Assembly (NCBI GenBank): GCA_019745075.1 | Contig: JAIETR010000002.1 | Span: 1-64,000 of the forward strand | Length of the DNA: 64,000 nt | Origin: Qipengyuania sp. | GTDB lineage: Bacteria; Pseudomonadota; Alphaproteobacteria; Sphingomonadales; Sphingomonadaceae | Direction of reading: 5' to 3' | Part shown: positions 33,927 through 41,850 of the stretch, one piece after another | Layout of the letters: each line of letters opens with the position of its first letter | Numbering within the stretch: position 1 is the stretch's first letter | The notes under the pieces: generated by a model | The model's database searches: none | The model's input: only the letters and a program-made list of their open reading frames with translations | What the model was told of the DNA's origin: nothing | Translations under genes and position numbers: made by a program

Positions 33927-35927
33927 ATGATCAAGCCGATCCCCCTGAACAAACTCGTTCAGTCGCCCCGCAACGTCCGTCGGCACGCTGATGCCGCCGC
34001 CGATGCCGAACTCAAGGCCAGCATCGCCGCGCACGGACTTCTGCAGAACCTCATCGTGCGGCCCGCGGCCAAGGGCAAGTTCGAGGTCGAGGCCGGCGAG
34101 CGCCGCCGCCGCGCCATGCTGGCTTTGGCTGAGGATAAGGTCCTGCGGCGCGACCATGCGGTCACGTGCCTGGTCCTTGAGCAAGTCGCTGAAGCAGCGG
34201 TCGAGACCAGCCTTGCGGAGAACTTCCACCGCCTGGCAATGAACCCGGCCGACGAAGCGCAGGCTTTTGCCTCGCTCGTTGAAGGCGGGGCCTCGAGCGA
34301 GGACGTTGCACGCCGCTTCGGACTCACGGTTCGCTTCGTCGAAGGCCGGCTGCGCCTCGCCAGGCTCGCACCGGTCGTCTTCGATGCTCTCGCTTCCGGC
34401 GAGATCACGCTCGATATGGCCAAGGCATTCGGCGCGACCTCGGATCAGGAGGTTCAGGCCCGCGTCTTCGAGCAGATCTCCTCGGCATACTACGCTCCCA
34501 ATCCCGACAGCATCCGCCGCATGGTGCTTTCGGGCACGGTCCGGGGCAGCGATCCGCGGGCCCGGCTCGTGGGGCGTGACGCCTATGTCGCGGCCGGCGG
34601 ACGCATTGAGCGCGAGCTGTTCGACGACGACGACAGCGAATCCTGGGCTGATGTTGCCCTGCTCGAGAGCCTGGCTCAGGCCCGGATGGAAGAGCGGGCC
34701 GCGGCGTTCGCCGCAGAGCAGGGGCTCGCCTGGGTCAAGCCCACGCTCGATCCCTACGCCAGCCACGATCTCGTCGAAGGGCTGGTTCGGCTTCCCGCCG
34801 AGCCCGCGCCGCTGACCGAGGCGGAGCTCGCCCGACTCGACGAGCTCGATGCCTCTTACGACGAGCACGCAGCCATCCTCGAGGACGAGGAGAGCGCCGA
34901 GGAGGCTGTCGCCGCCGCTGAAGCCGCGATCGAGGCGATCGAGCGCGAGTGCCAGGACATCCGCAATCGACCGCCCGTGCTCGCGCCCGAGCTCAAGGCC
35001 GAGGCCGGCATGCTCCTCACGCTGTCGCGTGACGGCACGCCGGTGCTGCAGCCGGTCTTCTACGGCGAACGCCAGGTCGAGGCCGGAGCCGAGAACGAAG
35101 GAATCGAGATCGTCCCGGGCGATGCGGGCGACGGCAGACGTCGCTCGGCTCTATCGAAGCGGCTTGTCGACGAGCTCGCCATGCAGCGCCGCGACATCCT
35201 CGCTCTTCACATTGCGTCCGATCCGGGCCTGGCGCTCGATCTCATGGTCTTTACGCTGGCCGATTCCGACACGCTCGATTGGCGCTCGCGGTCAGCTACG
35301 ACGATCCGGGGAGGCATCCCGGCCGGCCCCATTGTCGGCTTCGAGGCAAAGGATGCGCCAGCGAGCGCAGCGTTTGCGGAACTCAAGTCGGGCCTGGATG
35401 AGACCTGGCGGGCCGGCGAGGACGTCGCCGCGCGGTTCGATCGGTTCCGGGCCCTGCCTGAGGAAGCTCGGGCCGCCTGGCTCGGTTTCGTCGTCGCGCG
35501 CGCGCTCGAGGCCAGCCTCAACATGGCCGGTGAACGGCGGATCGCCTTCCAGGATCATCTCGGCCAGCAAATCGGAATCGACACGGCACGTTGGTGGCGG
35601 CCGACCGCGGCCAACTACTTCGACCGGGTGTCGAAGCAGGTGATCCTCGATGCGCTCGCGGATGTTGGCGGCAAGGAGCTTTCCTCGCGCTTCGCCTCGG
35701 TCAAGAAGACCGATCTCGCGATGAGCGCCGAGCGCATCTTCGCCGGGACCTACATCACCGAGCCCGAAGTGCGTGAGCGCGCGCTCGCCTGGGTGCCCGA
35801 GGTCATGCGCTTCGCGAGCACCGCTGAGAACGAGCCCGAAGCCGTTCCGACGCTCGATGACGCTGAAGAGGCGGCCTCGGACGGCTCGAGCGGTGCCCAC
35901 GAGGTCCCCCGCGAGCTGGCTGCCTGA
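33927..35927 (+). CDS. ParB/RepB/Spo0J-domain protein
   Basis: A 666-aa protein with an N-terminal ParB nuclease/CTPase-like domain (about 1-110): IPLNKLVQSPRNVRR, HGLLQNLIVRP, VEAGERRRRAML and SLAENFHRLAMNPADEAQAF. A ParB HTH/KorB-like region (about 115-170) has SSEDVARRFGLTVRFVEGRL. A long C-terminal extension (180-666) includes an acidic coiled-coil-like stretch at about 290-350. No ParA is in the window. This large ParB form is widespread on sphingomonad plasmids and ICEs. A maintenance or DNA-condensing role after transfer is inferred. ATG 33927 follows ATCAGGAG. Confidence 0.88.
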   Translation: MIKPIPLNKLVQSPRNVRRHADAAADAELKASIAAHGLLQNLIVRPAAKGKFEVEAGERRRRAMLALAEDKVLRRDHAVTCLVLEQVAEAAVETSLAENFHRLAMNPADEAQAFASLVEGGASSEDVARRFGLTVRFVEGRLRLARLAPVVFDALASGEITLDMAKAFGATSDQEVQARVFEQISSAYYAPNPDSIRRMVLSGTVRGSDPRARLVGRDAYVAAGGRIERELFDDDDSESWADVALLESLAQARMEERAAAFAAEQGLAWVKPTLDPYASHDLVEGLVRLPAEPAPLTEAELARLDELDASYDEHAAILEDEESAEEAVAAAEAAIEAIERECQDIRNRPPVLAPELKAEAGMLLTLSRDGTPVLQPVFYGERQVEAGAENEGIEIVPGDAGDGRRRSALSKRLVDELAMQRRDILALHIASDPGLALDLMVFTLADSDTLDWRSRSATTIRGGIPAGPIVGFEAKDAPASAAFAELKSGLDETWRAGEDVAARFDRFRALPEEARAAWLGFVVARALEASLNMAGERRIAFQDHLGQQIGIDTARWWRPTAANYFDRVSKQVILDALADVGGKELSSRFASVKKTDLAMSAERIFAGTYITEPEVRERALAWVPEVMRFASTAENEPEAVPTLDDAEEAASDGSSGAHEVPRELAA

Positions 35928-35961
35928 CCTCCTCCTGACAGGCAGACCACTCGTATGGGCG

Positions 35962-36001
35962 AAGCGGTCCCCTGCCTTACCGCAGGGGGCCGCTTCCTTT
36001 C
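35962..36001 (+). terminator. terminator-like hairpin after the ParB-like gene
   Basis: A 14-bp stem with one G-T wobble: AAGCGGTCCCCTGC (35962-35975) pairs with GCAGGGGGCCGCTT (35982-35995), with a 6-nt loop and then CCTTTCT. The T tract is weak, so termination may be partial. It lies between the ParB-like and ArdC-like genes. Confidence 0.6.
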
Positions 36002-36081
36002 TGGAAAGAGAGCGGAGGAGGCTTCTGGCTTTGCGGTCTGGTCCGGCGATCGCGCCGGCAAGCCGGATCAGGAGACCCCTC

Positions 36082-37017
36082 ATGTCCTTTCGCAACTCGA
36101 CAAGCGGCGGCCAGTCCCCCGCCGCCCGCATCACCCAGGAAATCATCTCGCGGCTCGACGCCGGCACCAGGCCCTGGGTCAAGCCATGGCGCGGCGTGCC
36201 CGTATCGCGCCCCTTGCGCGCCTGCGGTACGCCCTATCGGGGCATGAACGTATTCTGGCTGTGGATGATTGCCGACATGTGCGGCTACACCTCGCCCTTC
36301 TGGATGACCTACAATCAGGCGCAGAAGCTCGGCGGCCAGGTCCGCAAGGGCGAGAAGTCGACCATCGCCATCTTCTACAAGAGCTACACCAGGCAGGTGG
36401 AGGAGCCCGCCAGCGGCGACAGCATCGAGGAGGCGAGGCGCGTTCTCAAGGCCTACCCGGTCTTCAACGCCGATCAGGTCGACGGCCTGCCCGCGCGCTT
36501 CCACCCAGCCGCCTCCCTCGAACTCGTCGAGCCGGAAGGGCGGGAGCAGGCCCTCGATGCCTTCTTCGCTAGGATTCCGGCCGAGCTCCGGCACCAGGGG
36601 GACGAGGCCTATTACGAGCCGATCGCTGACCGCATCACCATGCCGCGCGCGCACCTGTTCTCCGGCTTCGACCACTATTACGCTACGCTCGCACATGAGC
36701 TGTCGCACTGGACCGGCCATGCAAGCCGTCTGGCGCGCGATCTCGGGAACCGCTTCGGCTCGGCGGCCTATGCCGCCGAAGAGCTTATCGCCGAGCTTTC
36801 GAGCGCCATGCTCGGAGCCGAGTTGGGGCTGCCCGTCACCCACCTCGACAGCCATGCCAGCTACATCGACCATTGGCTGAAGCTGCTCAGGGACGACGAC
36901 CGGGCGATCCTCACCGCCGCCGCCAGGGCCGAAGAAGCATCGAGCCTGCTCCTGAACCTTGCCGGCCGCGAGGTCGCCGGGGCTGAAGAGCCCGGCGATG
37001 TTTCGCTGGCAGCCTGA
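36082..37017 (+). CDS. ArdC-like antirestriction protein / zinc metallopeptidase
   Basis: A 311-aa protein of the ArdC family. The N-terminal ssDNA-binding domain (about 15-125) has TRPWVKPWRG, PYRGMNVFWLWM and GEKSTIAIFYK. The C-terminal MPTase-polyvalent/DUF1738-type zincin domain (about 170-290) carries the zinc motif HELSHWTGHASRL and a downstream EELIAELSSAMLGAELGL with the third-ligand Glu. ArdC proteins protect incoming single-stranded DNA from restriction during conjugation. ATG 36082 follows ATCAGGAG. Its place among transfer-associated genes fits early expression in the recipient. Confidence 0.92.
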   Translation: MSFRNSTSGGQSPAARITQEIISRLDAGTRPWVKPWRGVPVSRPLRACGTPYRGMNVFWLWMIADMCGYTSPFWMTYNQAQKLGGQVRKGEKSTIAIFYKSYTRQVEEPASGDSIEEARRVLKAYPVFNADQVDGLPARFHPAASLELVEPEGREQALDAFFARIPAELRHQGDEAYYEPIADRITMPRAHLFSGFDHYYATLAHELSHWTGHASRLARDLGNRFGSAAYAAEELIAELSSAMLGAELGLPVTHLDSHASYIDHWLKLLRDDDRAILTAAARAEEASSLLLNLAGREVAGAEEPGDVSLAA

Positions 37018-37028
37018 GGGGGGTCGTT

Positions 37029-37451
37029 ATGGGCAGATCCGTCAGCTATCCCGCTCGTGCCGTAGTCGCTTTCACCGTGCTCGAGATTGAGACGGAGGAC
37101 GATTGGGAATTCGAGTACGCGTGGCTCCGCGATGACGTGCTGGACCGGGCGACACGCCACTTCCCGTCACTGGCGCCTCATGACGGCTGGCGCGGCCGCG
37201 AGGATCGGATCCTTGCGCGCAACGCGTTCGCCGACTTCGGCGTCTCGGTCTACGGGGGCCTTGTCGCGGTCTGGATCGTCGAGCGCAACGACGGTTCCTA
37301 TTGGGATGCGGACTGGCGGACCGTCCGTTCGCCTCGGGCGCAGCGCTGGCTCGCGCAGATCGCGCCGAAGTTCAACGCCGAGTTCGGGGATCACGATTGC
37401 CTCGGACACATGTCGAACGGCGAGGGCGTCTATCGCAGGCGCGTCGCCTGA
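37029..37451 (+). CDS. conserved hypothetical protein, 140 aa
   Basis: A soluble 140-aa protein with no signal or membrane segment. It is aromatic-rich (DDWEFEYAWLRDDVLDRA, VAVWIVERNDGSYWDADWRT), with a GWRGREDRILARN segment. I recognise no characterised family. It starts 11 bp after the ArdC-like stop in the same direction, so it is probably co-transcribed. Coding evidence is the operon spacing and a protein-like composition; the overlapping frames here read as Arg/Pro-rich shadow. Confidence 0.7.
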   Translation: MGRSVSYPARAVVAFTVLEIETEDDWEFEYAWLRDDVLDRATRHFPSLAPHDGWRGREDRILARNAFADFGVSVYGGLVAVWIVERNDGSYWDADWRTVRSPRAQRWLAQIAPKFNAEFGDHDCLGHMSNGEGVYRRRVA

Positions 37452-37753
37452 TGACCGCGGGGCTGATTGGCGATCAGCGGGCGAACATCCTCCCGGCCCG
37501 GTCCGGCCCGGGCAGCCGCTCCTGGGCTGGCGCCATGCGAGAGAGGCCCTGGGCCAGCCGGCGGATCCCGCAACCCGGCTTCGGCAGGCCCGTGTTGGCG
37601 CGGCCTTCGGCCAGCGCCTGCCCGCGCCAGCCCGCCGAAGCGGGTTCCCCTGCGGTGCGGGCGTCCGCCTGACCGCTGGCCCTGACGGGCTCTCGCTGGC
37701 GCAGTCCATGAAGGGCGGTGCCGGCGTCAACGCCAGTCAGGAGGAAAACGCTC
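37452..37753 (+). other. 302-bp GC-rich structured leader
   Basis: No gene is supported. The stretch is unusually GC-rich with many short inverted repeats. It carries GGTCCGGC at 37500-37507, a motif shared with the leaders before the genes at 36082, 38832 and 40033. It ends in GTCAGGAGG (37736-37744) before ATG 37754. Long open frames through here are composition artefacts. Confidence 0.55.
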
Positions 37754-38707
37754 ATGCATACGTCATTCGCCGACCAGCTCGCGGGGCTCGATCTAGCCGG
37801 ATTCTCGATAGGTCCAGCGCCGGTCACCAGTACCGACTTTCCCGAGCGCCAAGCCGTCGCCCAGACGCTCGAAGCGGTCTGGTCCGACCTCTTCGCAATG
37901 ATCTCGGGGACCGCGCTCGAGGCCGATGCCGAGGATCTCGGCTGGGCGTTCGTCAACATCTTCCACCGCTCGGCGGCGCGCAAATCAACAGCTCTCGACC
38001 GGGCAACCGACGAGGTGCGAGCGCTCGTCGCCACCGCCGATGGTTCGGAGGTCCAAACACACGAGCTCGAGACCCAGATCGAACGCGCGCAGTGCGCCGA
38101 AAGCGCCATGCTGGCGCTCGAGGAGATGCGCGAGGTCGCGGCAAGCCTCTACCTCAACGAGTTCGGGAGTTCCTGGAAGCCTGTCTCCAGCTCCCGCTTC
38201 AATCACAGCGCGATGCTGACCTCGGCGCTTGTCGAGGGACGCGATTTCCTGCGCGCTCGTGCCGAGGCCAAGCGCCGGGCCGCTATGCCCGAAGGGACGC
38301 CGGTTGTCTTCGCCGGGGGACGCACCCGCCACCCCACCGACGAGGAGGCTCTGACCTTCGCGAACAACGTCTGGGCGACTCTCGACAAGGTCCGCGACCG
38401 GGTGCCCGACTTGGTGCTCGTCCACGGCGGCGACACGAAGGGCGTCGACCGCCTAGCCTCGTCCTGGGCCGAGCGGCGGCAGGTGCCGCAGGTGAGCTTC
38501 TCGCTCGACATGAGGCTGGGAGCTCGGGCGGGCTTCAAGCGCAACGAACGCATGCTCTCGCTCGACCCGCGTTACGTCGTTGCCTTTCCCGGAAACGGCG
38601 TCCTCGAACGCCTGGTCATCGAGGCCAAGGCACGGCGGATCACCGTCGTCGACCGCCGGGGCCCGCTCGGGACAAGCCCCAAAAGCGCGTCCGGCGGCAG
38701 CGACTGA
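37754..38707 (+). CDS. DUF2493/SLOG-family protein
   Basis: A 317-aa protein. The N-terminal 170 residues are helical and unassigned. The C-terminal domain (about 175-300) is a SLOG/YspA (DUF2493) Rossmann-like fold with VVFAGGRTRHPTDEEAL, LVLVHGGDTKGVDRLASSWA and YVVAFPGNG. These are the nucleotide-binding GGR, GGDxKGVD and FPG motifs. SLOG proteins bind or cleave nucleotide-derived ligands and are frequent on mobile elements. The function here is unknown. The start follows GTCAGGAGG, matching its neighbours. Confidence 0.85.
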   Translation: MHTSFADQLAGLDLAGFSIGPAPVTSTDFPERQAVAQTLEAVWSDLFAMISGTALEADAEDLGWAFVNIFHRSAARKSTALDRATDEVRALVATADGSEVQTHELETQIERAQCAESAMLALEEMREVAASLYLNEFGSSWKPVSSSRFNHSAMLTSALVEGRDFLRARAEAKRRAAMPEGTPVVFAGGRTRHPTDEEALTFANNVWATLDKVRDRVPDLVLVHGGDTKGVDRLASSWAERRQVPQVSFSLDMRLGARAGFKRNERMLSLDPRYVVAFPGNGVLERLVIEAKARRITVVDRRGPLGTSPKSASGGSD

Positions 38708-38708
38708 G

Positions 38709-38751
38709 GGCCGGTCCGGCCTTCGCGCCAGCGCCTGACTGGCGCTGGCGC
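38709..38751 (+). promoter_or_regulatory. palindrome and 11-bp hairpin in an intergenic leader
   Basis: GGCCGGTCCGGCC (38709-38721) is a perfect palindrome. GCGCCAGCGCC (38725-38735) pairs exactly with GGCGCTGGCGC (38741-38751) across a TGACT loop. No T-run follows, so this is not a canonical terminator. It could act as an RNA stabiliser or operator ahead of the 38832 gene. Confidence 0.6.
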
Positions 38752-38831
38752 AGCTGCGTCAGAGAAGAGGCGGGCGCCTGCCTCTGCGAGCCGGGCGAGC
38801 GACGTCCGGCCGCAGCAGAGGAGGACATTTC

Positions 38832-39293
38832 ATGGTCGATTTTAGCGCGTCAATCGCCGAGTTCGCGGTCCGTCAGGCGGAGCGTGCAGCGCAGACCGAT
38901 ATCGAAATCCAGCACCTCAAGGGCGTGATTGTTCCGGCGCTGCAGACTACCGGGATAGCTCGCGTCGAGATACGCTTCGACGGCTGCGGCGACAGCGGCG
39001 CGGTCGAGGAATGCGTCTGTTACAACGTAGCTGGCGCTGCCGTTCCATGCCCCGAGGTCACGGTCGAGCCCTTCCGCGGTCTGGACGCGGAAGCGCATCA
39101 CGAAGCCGAGCATCCCACGCTCGCTTTGGCGCTGGAATCACTTACCTATCTCGCGCTCGAACGCCACTATCCCGGCTGGGAGATCAACGACGGCGCGTAC
39201 GGCGCGCTCTTGATTGAGGCGGCGAAGGCCAACGTCATTCTCGATTGCAGCCTGCGCTTTACCGCCACCGACGATCATTCGACCGAGCTGTAG
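38832..39293 (+). CDS. DUF6878-like hypothetical protein
   Basis: A 153-aa acidic soluble protein. Recognisable segments are IARVEIRFDGCGDSGAVEEC near the middle, LALESLTYLALERHYPGWEI and NDGAYGALLIEAA near the C-terminus. These resemble the DUF6878 family of sphingomonad/rhizobial accessory genomes; the match is from memory of sequence pattern. Function is unknown. GAGGAGG precedes ATG 38832. The next gene starts 10 bp downstream, so they form a pair. Confidence 0.7.
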   Translation: MVDFSASIAEFAVRQAERAAQTDIEIQHLKGVIVPALQTTGIARVEIRFDGCGDSGAVEECVCYNVAGAAVPCPEVTVEPFRGLDAEAHHEAEHPTLALALESLTYLALERHYPGWEINDGAYGALLIEAAKANVILDCSLRFTATDDHSTEL

Positions 39294-39303
39294 GAGAAGG
39301 CAG

Positions 39304-39732
39304 ATGTCGCATTGTTACTATCACGCACTCTCCTCGGTCCGGAAATGGGGCGGTGTGGTCGAAGACTATCTCCCGCTTCACCAGTGGTTCGATCAATCCA
39401 AGGCGATCCTTGCGGATCCCAGGCACCGCGCACTGCGGCACCATGCCGAGGGAATATTCATGCTCGAAGCGCTCTTCGGAGCAACCATCGTCAACGCCGA
39501 CGGCCGCACGGTTCCGGTACGCCTTGTCGGGGAGCAGCACGTCCGCGAGGACTTGGGTTCGATCCCTTCGTTTGCCGATTGGGCGCGCCTAATCACACCG
39601 CAGGCCTGGATGCTCAGGGGGCACCGTTTCGACGATGCGGTTGCAGCACCGGCTGGTGGCGTTGCCGATGCCGGTGCAATTCCGTCCGGCAGTTTGCCTT
39701 CCGCCGGAGAGCCGTCGCGCATCGTGATTTGA
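39304..39732 (+). CDS. DUF6915-like hypothetical protein
   Basis: A 142-aa protein that begins MSHCYYHALSSVRKWGG. It continues YLPLHQWFDQSKAI, RHRALRHHAEGIFMLEALFG and VGEQHVREDLGSIPSFADWA. The His-rich HHAEG and EQHVREDLG pattern occurs in a small family (DUF6915) on alphaproteobacterial mobile elements; possible metal binding is inferred from the histidines. Function is unknown. GGAGAAGG lies just upstream of ATG 39304. It is probably co-transcribed with the preceding gene. Confidence 0.7.
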   Translation: MSHCYYHALSSVRKWGGVVEDYLPLHQWFDQSKAILADPRHRALRHHAEGIFMLEALFGATIVNADGRTVPVRLVGEQHVREDLGSIPSFADWARLITPQAWMLRGHRFDDAVAAPAGGVADAGAIPSGSLPSAGEPSRIVI

Positions 39733-40032
39733 AGCTTTCTCCGGGTGGGCAATGTGCCCGCCTGGTTCAGGCGGCTCGGGACAGTGACGGGAGCATGGCG
39801 TTCCTGCCCAGGGCATTCGTGACCAACCAGGCTTCAATGCAAACCTGTCCCTAAAGCAACCCTCGTCGAGACGCGCAACCCGGACCAGGTCCGGCCGTGT
39901 TGCCGGGCTTTGCCCGGCTGCCCGCACCACCCGAACCAGTTCCAGGTTCCCCTTCGGTGCGCTTCGCCGTGGGCCGCTTCCTGTCGGGTTTGCAGCCGGG
40001 ATGGACCCGGATGCTCGATCAGGAGAAGACCC
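39733..40032 (+). other. 300-bp leader upstream of ssb
   Basis: No supported gene. It contains GGTCCGGC at 39888-39895, a GCCGGGC/GCCCGGC hairpin just after it, and ATCAGGAG (40018-40025) before ATG 40033. These parts are shared with the other structured leaders of this region. A regulatory or lead-region role in conjugative entry is speculative. Confidence 0.5.
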
Positions 40033-40422
40033 ATGACCAATCTCGTTATCCTCGTCGGCCGCATCGCCCGCGACCCCGAAACCCGCACCACCAACGGTGG
40101 AACCAGCATCACCTCGATCTCGGTGGTGACCGACCGGCCAGCCCGCAAGGAAGGCAAGACCTACAAGGACGAGAACGGCTACACCGCCAAGGACAGCGAA
40201 TTCCACCGCGTCACCTGCTTCAACGGGCTCGGTCAGAACGTCGCCAAGTACTGCACCAAGGGCCAGCTGGTGACGGTCGAAGGGCGCATCCACTACACCC
40301 AATGGGAGGACCAGAGCGGCGCCAAGCGCTACGGCTGCGAGATCATCGCCGACAAGGTCGACTTCCTCTCGAAGGGCCGCTCGGCCGCCAACGAAGGCGC
40401 TCCCGACATCGACGACGACTGA
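40033..40422 (+). CDS. ssb: single-stranded DNA-binding protein
   Basis: A 129-aa OB-fold SSB. It shows the family start MTNLVILVGRIARDPETRTT, then ITSISVVTDRPARK, EFHRVTCFNGLGQNVAKYC and GQLVTVEGRIHYTQWEDQSG. The C-terminus ends in the acidic tail PDIDDD, which usually recruits partner proteins. At 129 aa it is shorter than the roughly 170-aa chromosomal SSB because the linker is brief, as is common for plasmid/ICE SSBs. It would coat transferred single strands. A strong terminator follows. Confidence 0.95.
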   Translation: MTNLVILVGRIARDPETRTTNGGTSITSISVVTDRPARKEGKTYKDENGYTAKDSEFHRVTCFNGLGQNVAKYCTKGQLVTVEGRIHYTQWEDQSGAKRYGCEIIADKVDFLSKGRSAANEGAPDIDDD

Positions 40423-40442
40423 CCAATCTGTTCCCACGACAA

Positions 40443-40478
40443 GGCCCCGGTGGTACGCGCCATCGGGGCCTTTTCTTT
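40443..40478 (+). terminator. Rho-independent terminator after ssb
   Basis: GGCCCCG (40443-40449) pairs with CGGGGCC (40464-40470), extended by TGG/CCA, and is followed by TTTTCTTTT. It begins 20 bp after the ssb stop. Confidence 0.85.
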
Positions 40479-40539
40479 TGCTCGCCGACTTAGGCGGCGG
40501 TGCGGGGCATCGAACCCGCGCACCGCCGCCCGTTGCTCA

Positions 40540-40773
40540 TCAGGCAGGGGCGAGGCGCTTCAACGTCTCGTCGATCCCGAGCGTCATCGATGCGCGAACG
40601 AGCTGGCGAAGTTGCGCCGGTTCGATCGTCTCGGCGCCGCACTCGACGAGCACCTTGCTGAGCTCGGCGGCCGCTTCCTCGCGGAGCCGGGCTTCCCGGG
40701 CATCAAGCTCCTCGCGCTGTTCGCGCAGCTTCTTGAGCGCATCCCGCGCGCTCGGTTTGGACCTGGCCATCAT
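40540..40773 (-). CDS. DUF6437-like small protein
   Basis: A 77-aa soluble, strongly helical and charged protein. It begins MMARSKPSARDALKKLREQR and continues EELDAREARLREEAAAELSK, with a C-terminal IEPAQLRQLVRASMTLG. This resembles the small DUF6437-type proteins found beside transfer genes in sphingomonad elements. The helical N-terminal half could form a coiled coil. Function is unknown. It is divergent from the 41101 gene; the 327 bp between them hold a notable inverted repeat. Confidence 0.7.
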   Translation of the reverse strand: MMARSKPSARDALKKLREQREELDAREARLREEAAAELSKVLVECGAETIEPAQLRQLVRASMTLGIDETLKRLAPA

Positions 40774-41100
40774 GGAATCCTTTCGCTGGCCGTTGGTCCC
40801 CTCCGCCGCTGATTCTGCCATCGTCGCGGCGTGTAGGAAAATGGTTTGTGAGGCGGCGGCAGCGCGTACCCGCAACCGTTGGAAGAGGTCTCTCTCGCAG
40901 ATAGCCCAAGTCTGATGCAGGCTTTGGGTCCGCGTCAAGGACGACGGGGCCCCACCATTTTTGCCGGGGCGGGCCCCGACAAAAATCGTTTCCCCCATCG
41001 CCGCTTCGCGGCCGCGTGTTCCACGCGGTCCCTGACCCGGACCGTCACCCGCATCGCGTGAGCTCCTGATGCGACGCATCGAACATCAGGAGGACAGCCC
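40774..41100. other. 327-bp divergent intergenic region with long inverted repeat
   Basis: No gene is supported. It contains the 30-bp inverted repeat at 40957-40986, described separately. ATCAGGAG (41085-41092) precedes ATG 41101. Confidence 0.6.
40957..40986. repeat. 30-bp A/T-flanked GC inverted repeat
   Basis: ATTTTTG (40957-40963) pairs with CAAAAAT (40980-40986). Inside, CGGGG (40965-40969) pairs with CCCCG (40974-40978). There is one C/A mismatch and a 4-nt centre. The T-run precedes the GC stem on both strands, so this is not an intrinsic terminator in either direction. An origin, oriT-like or protein-binding role is possible. Confidence 0.7.
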
Positions 41101-41337
41101 ATGTACGCTTCATCGAACATTGCCCGCGGCGGTTTCCAGGCCGATCAGGCGGCCTTCGTTGCCGCCCTTGATCAGGCCCATGCCCGAGCCTTTCACTCCT
41201 ACTTCACGCAGTACGTTCTGATCGACGGCGAGGGCGGATACATTGCCGTCGACGAGGGCGACTATGACGCCCTGCCGAAGGCCATGCTGGACCGTGTCGT
41301 CGACACGGTGCCAAGCAAGCTCAGCGACGAATTCTGA
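41101..41337 (+). CDS. small hypothetical protein, 78 aa
   Basis: A 78-aa acidic protein with segments NIARGGFQADQAAFVAALDQ, FHSYFTQYVLIDGEGGYIAV and LPKAMLDRVVDTVPSKLSDE. I recognise no named family. Support for coding comes from a canonical ATCAGGAGG ribosome-binding site 9 bp before the ATG, acidic protein-like composition and a strong terminator 12 bp after the stop. It is a monocistronic gene in the maintenance module. Confidence 0.7.
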   Translation: MYASSNIARGGFQADQAAFVAALDQAHARAFHSYFTQYVLIDGEGGYIAVDEGDYDALPKAMLDRVVDTVPSKLSDEF

Positions 41338-41349
41338 CCACGCCGGCGA

Positions 41350-41385
41350 GGAGGAAGCCCGTTCAGGGCTTCCTCCTTTCTTTTT
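41350..41385 (+). terminator. strong Rho-independent terminator
   Basis: GGAGGAAGCCC (41350-41360) pairs perfectly with GGGCTTCCTCC (41366-41376) around a GTTCA loop and is followed by TTTCTTTTT. It ends the transcript of the 78-aa gene. Confidence 0.92.
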
Positions 41386-41850
41386 GCTCGGCTCCCACGC
41401 GCGAAACACCAGCACAGATGCAGGAACGCCCCGTCGTGTGAGCGATAAGCGCTGGCCTTGGTACTCCTAACCTGGCGCCCGGACGTGGCCTTGTCAGCGG
41501 CCTTAGCGCCCATCGTTTGCCTCCGGTCGGACGTCGCATGATCCTCCAGTCCGGTTCAGGATCGTTCACTGGTCCTATCCTCCGAAGCGGGGAAAAGGGG
41601 CACACCGTACGCGACCAGTCGCCGGAAAAGAGTAAGAAAAAACAAGGTGATACCTGGAGGAACCTCTGGTGGCAGCTTCTCCGTCAAATCTGACTTGGAG
41701 CGCTGCTCTTCCGTGGAAGTGACCGAAGGAAGAGCGCGAATGGCGGAATTGCGCCAGCGCGGATGTTCTTGACCTGTTCTTGTTTTTGACTTAGACCATC
41801 TCCTGCCTTTCGCAGTGTGAACCGGGCTCCTGACCACAAGGAGTCCGTGC
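41386..41850 (+). other. non-coding region before the transfer genes, candidate oriT
   Basis: This 465-bp stretch has no supported gene and lies just upstream of the RHH accessory gene, traD and the relaxase, where MobF systems usually keep oriT. It contains an A-rich run (GAGTAAGAAAAAACAAGG near 41633) and an inverted repeat CTCTTCC (41706-41712)/GGAAGAG (41728-41734). It is less GC-rich than the flanks. The nic site cannot be assigned by eye. Confidence 0.45.

Noticed and set aside
37087-38928. 613-aa Arg/Gly-rich open frame on the plus strand
   Set aside because: It crosses three supported genes and two leaders in another frame and is low in normal protein features.
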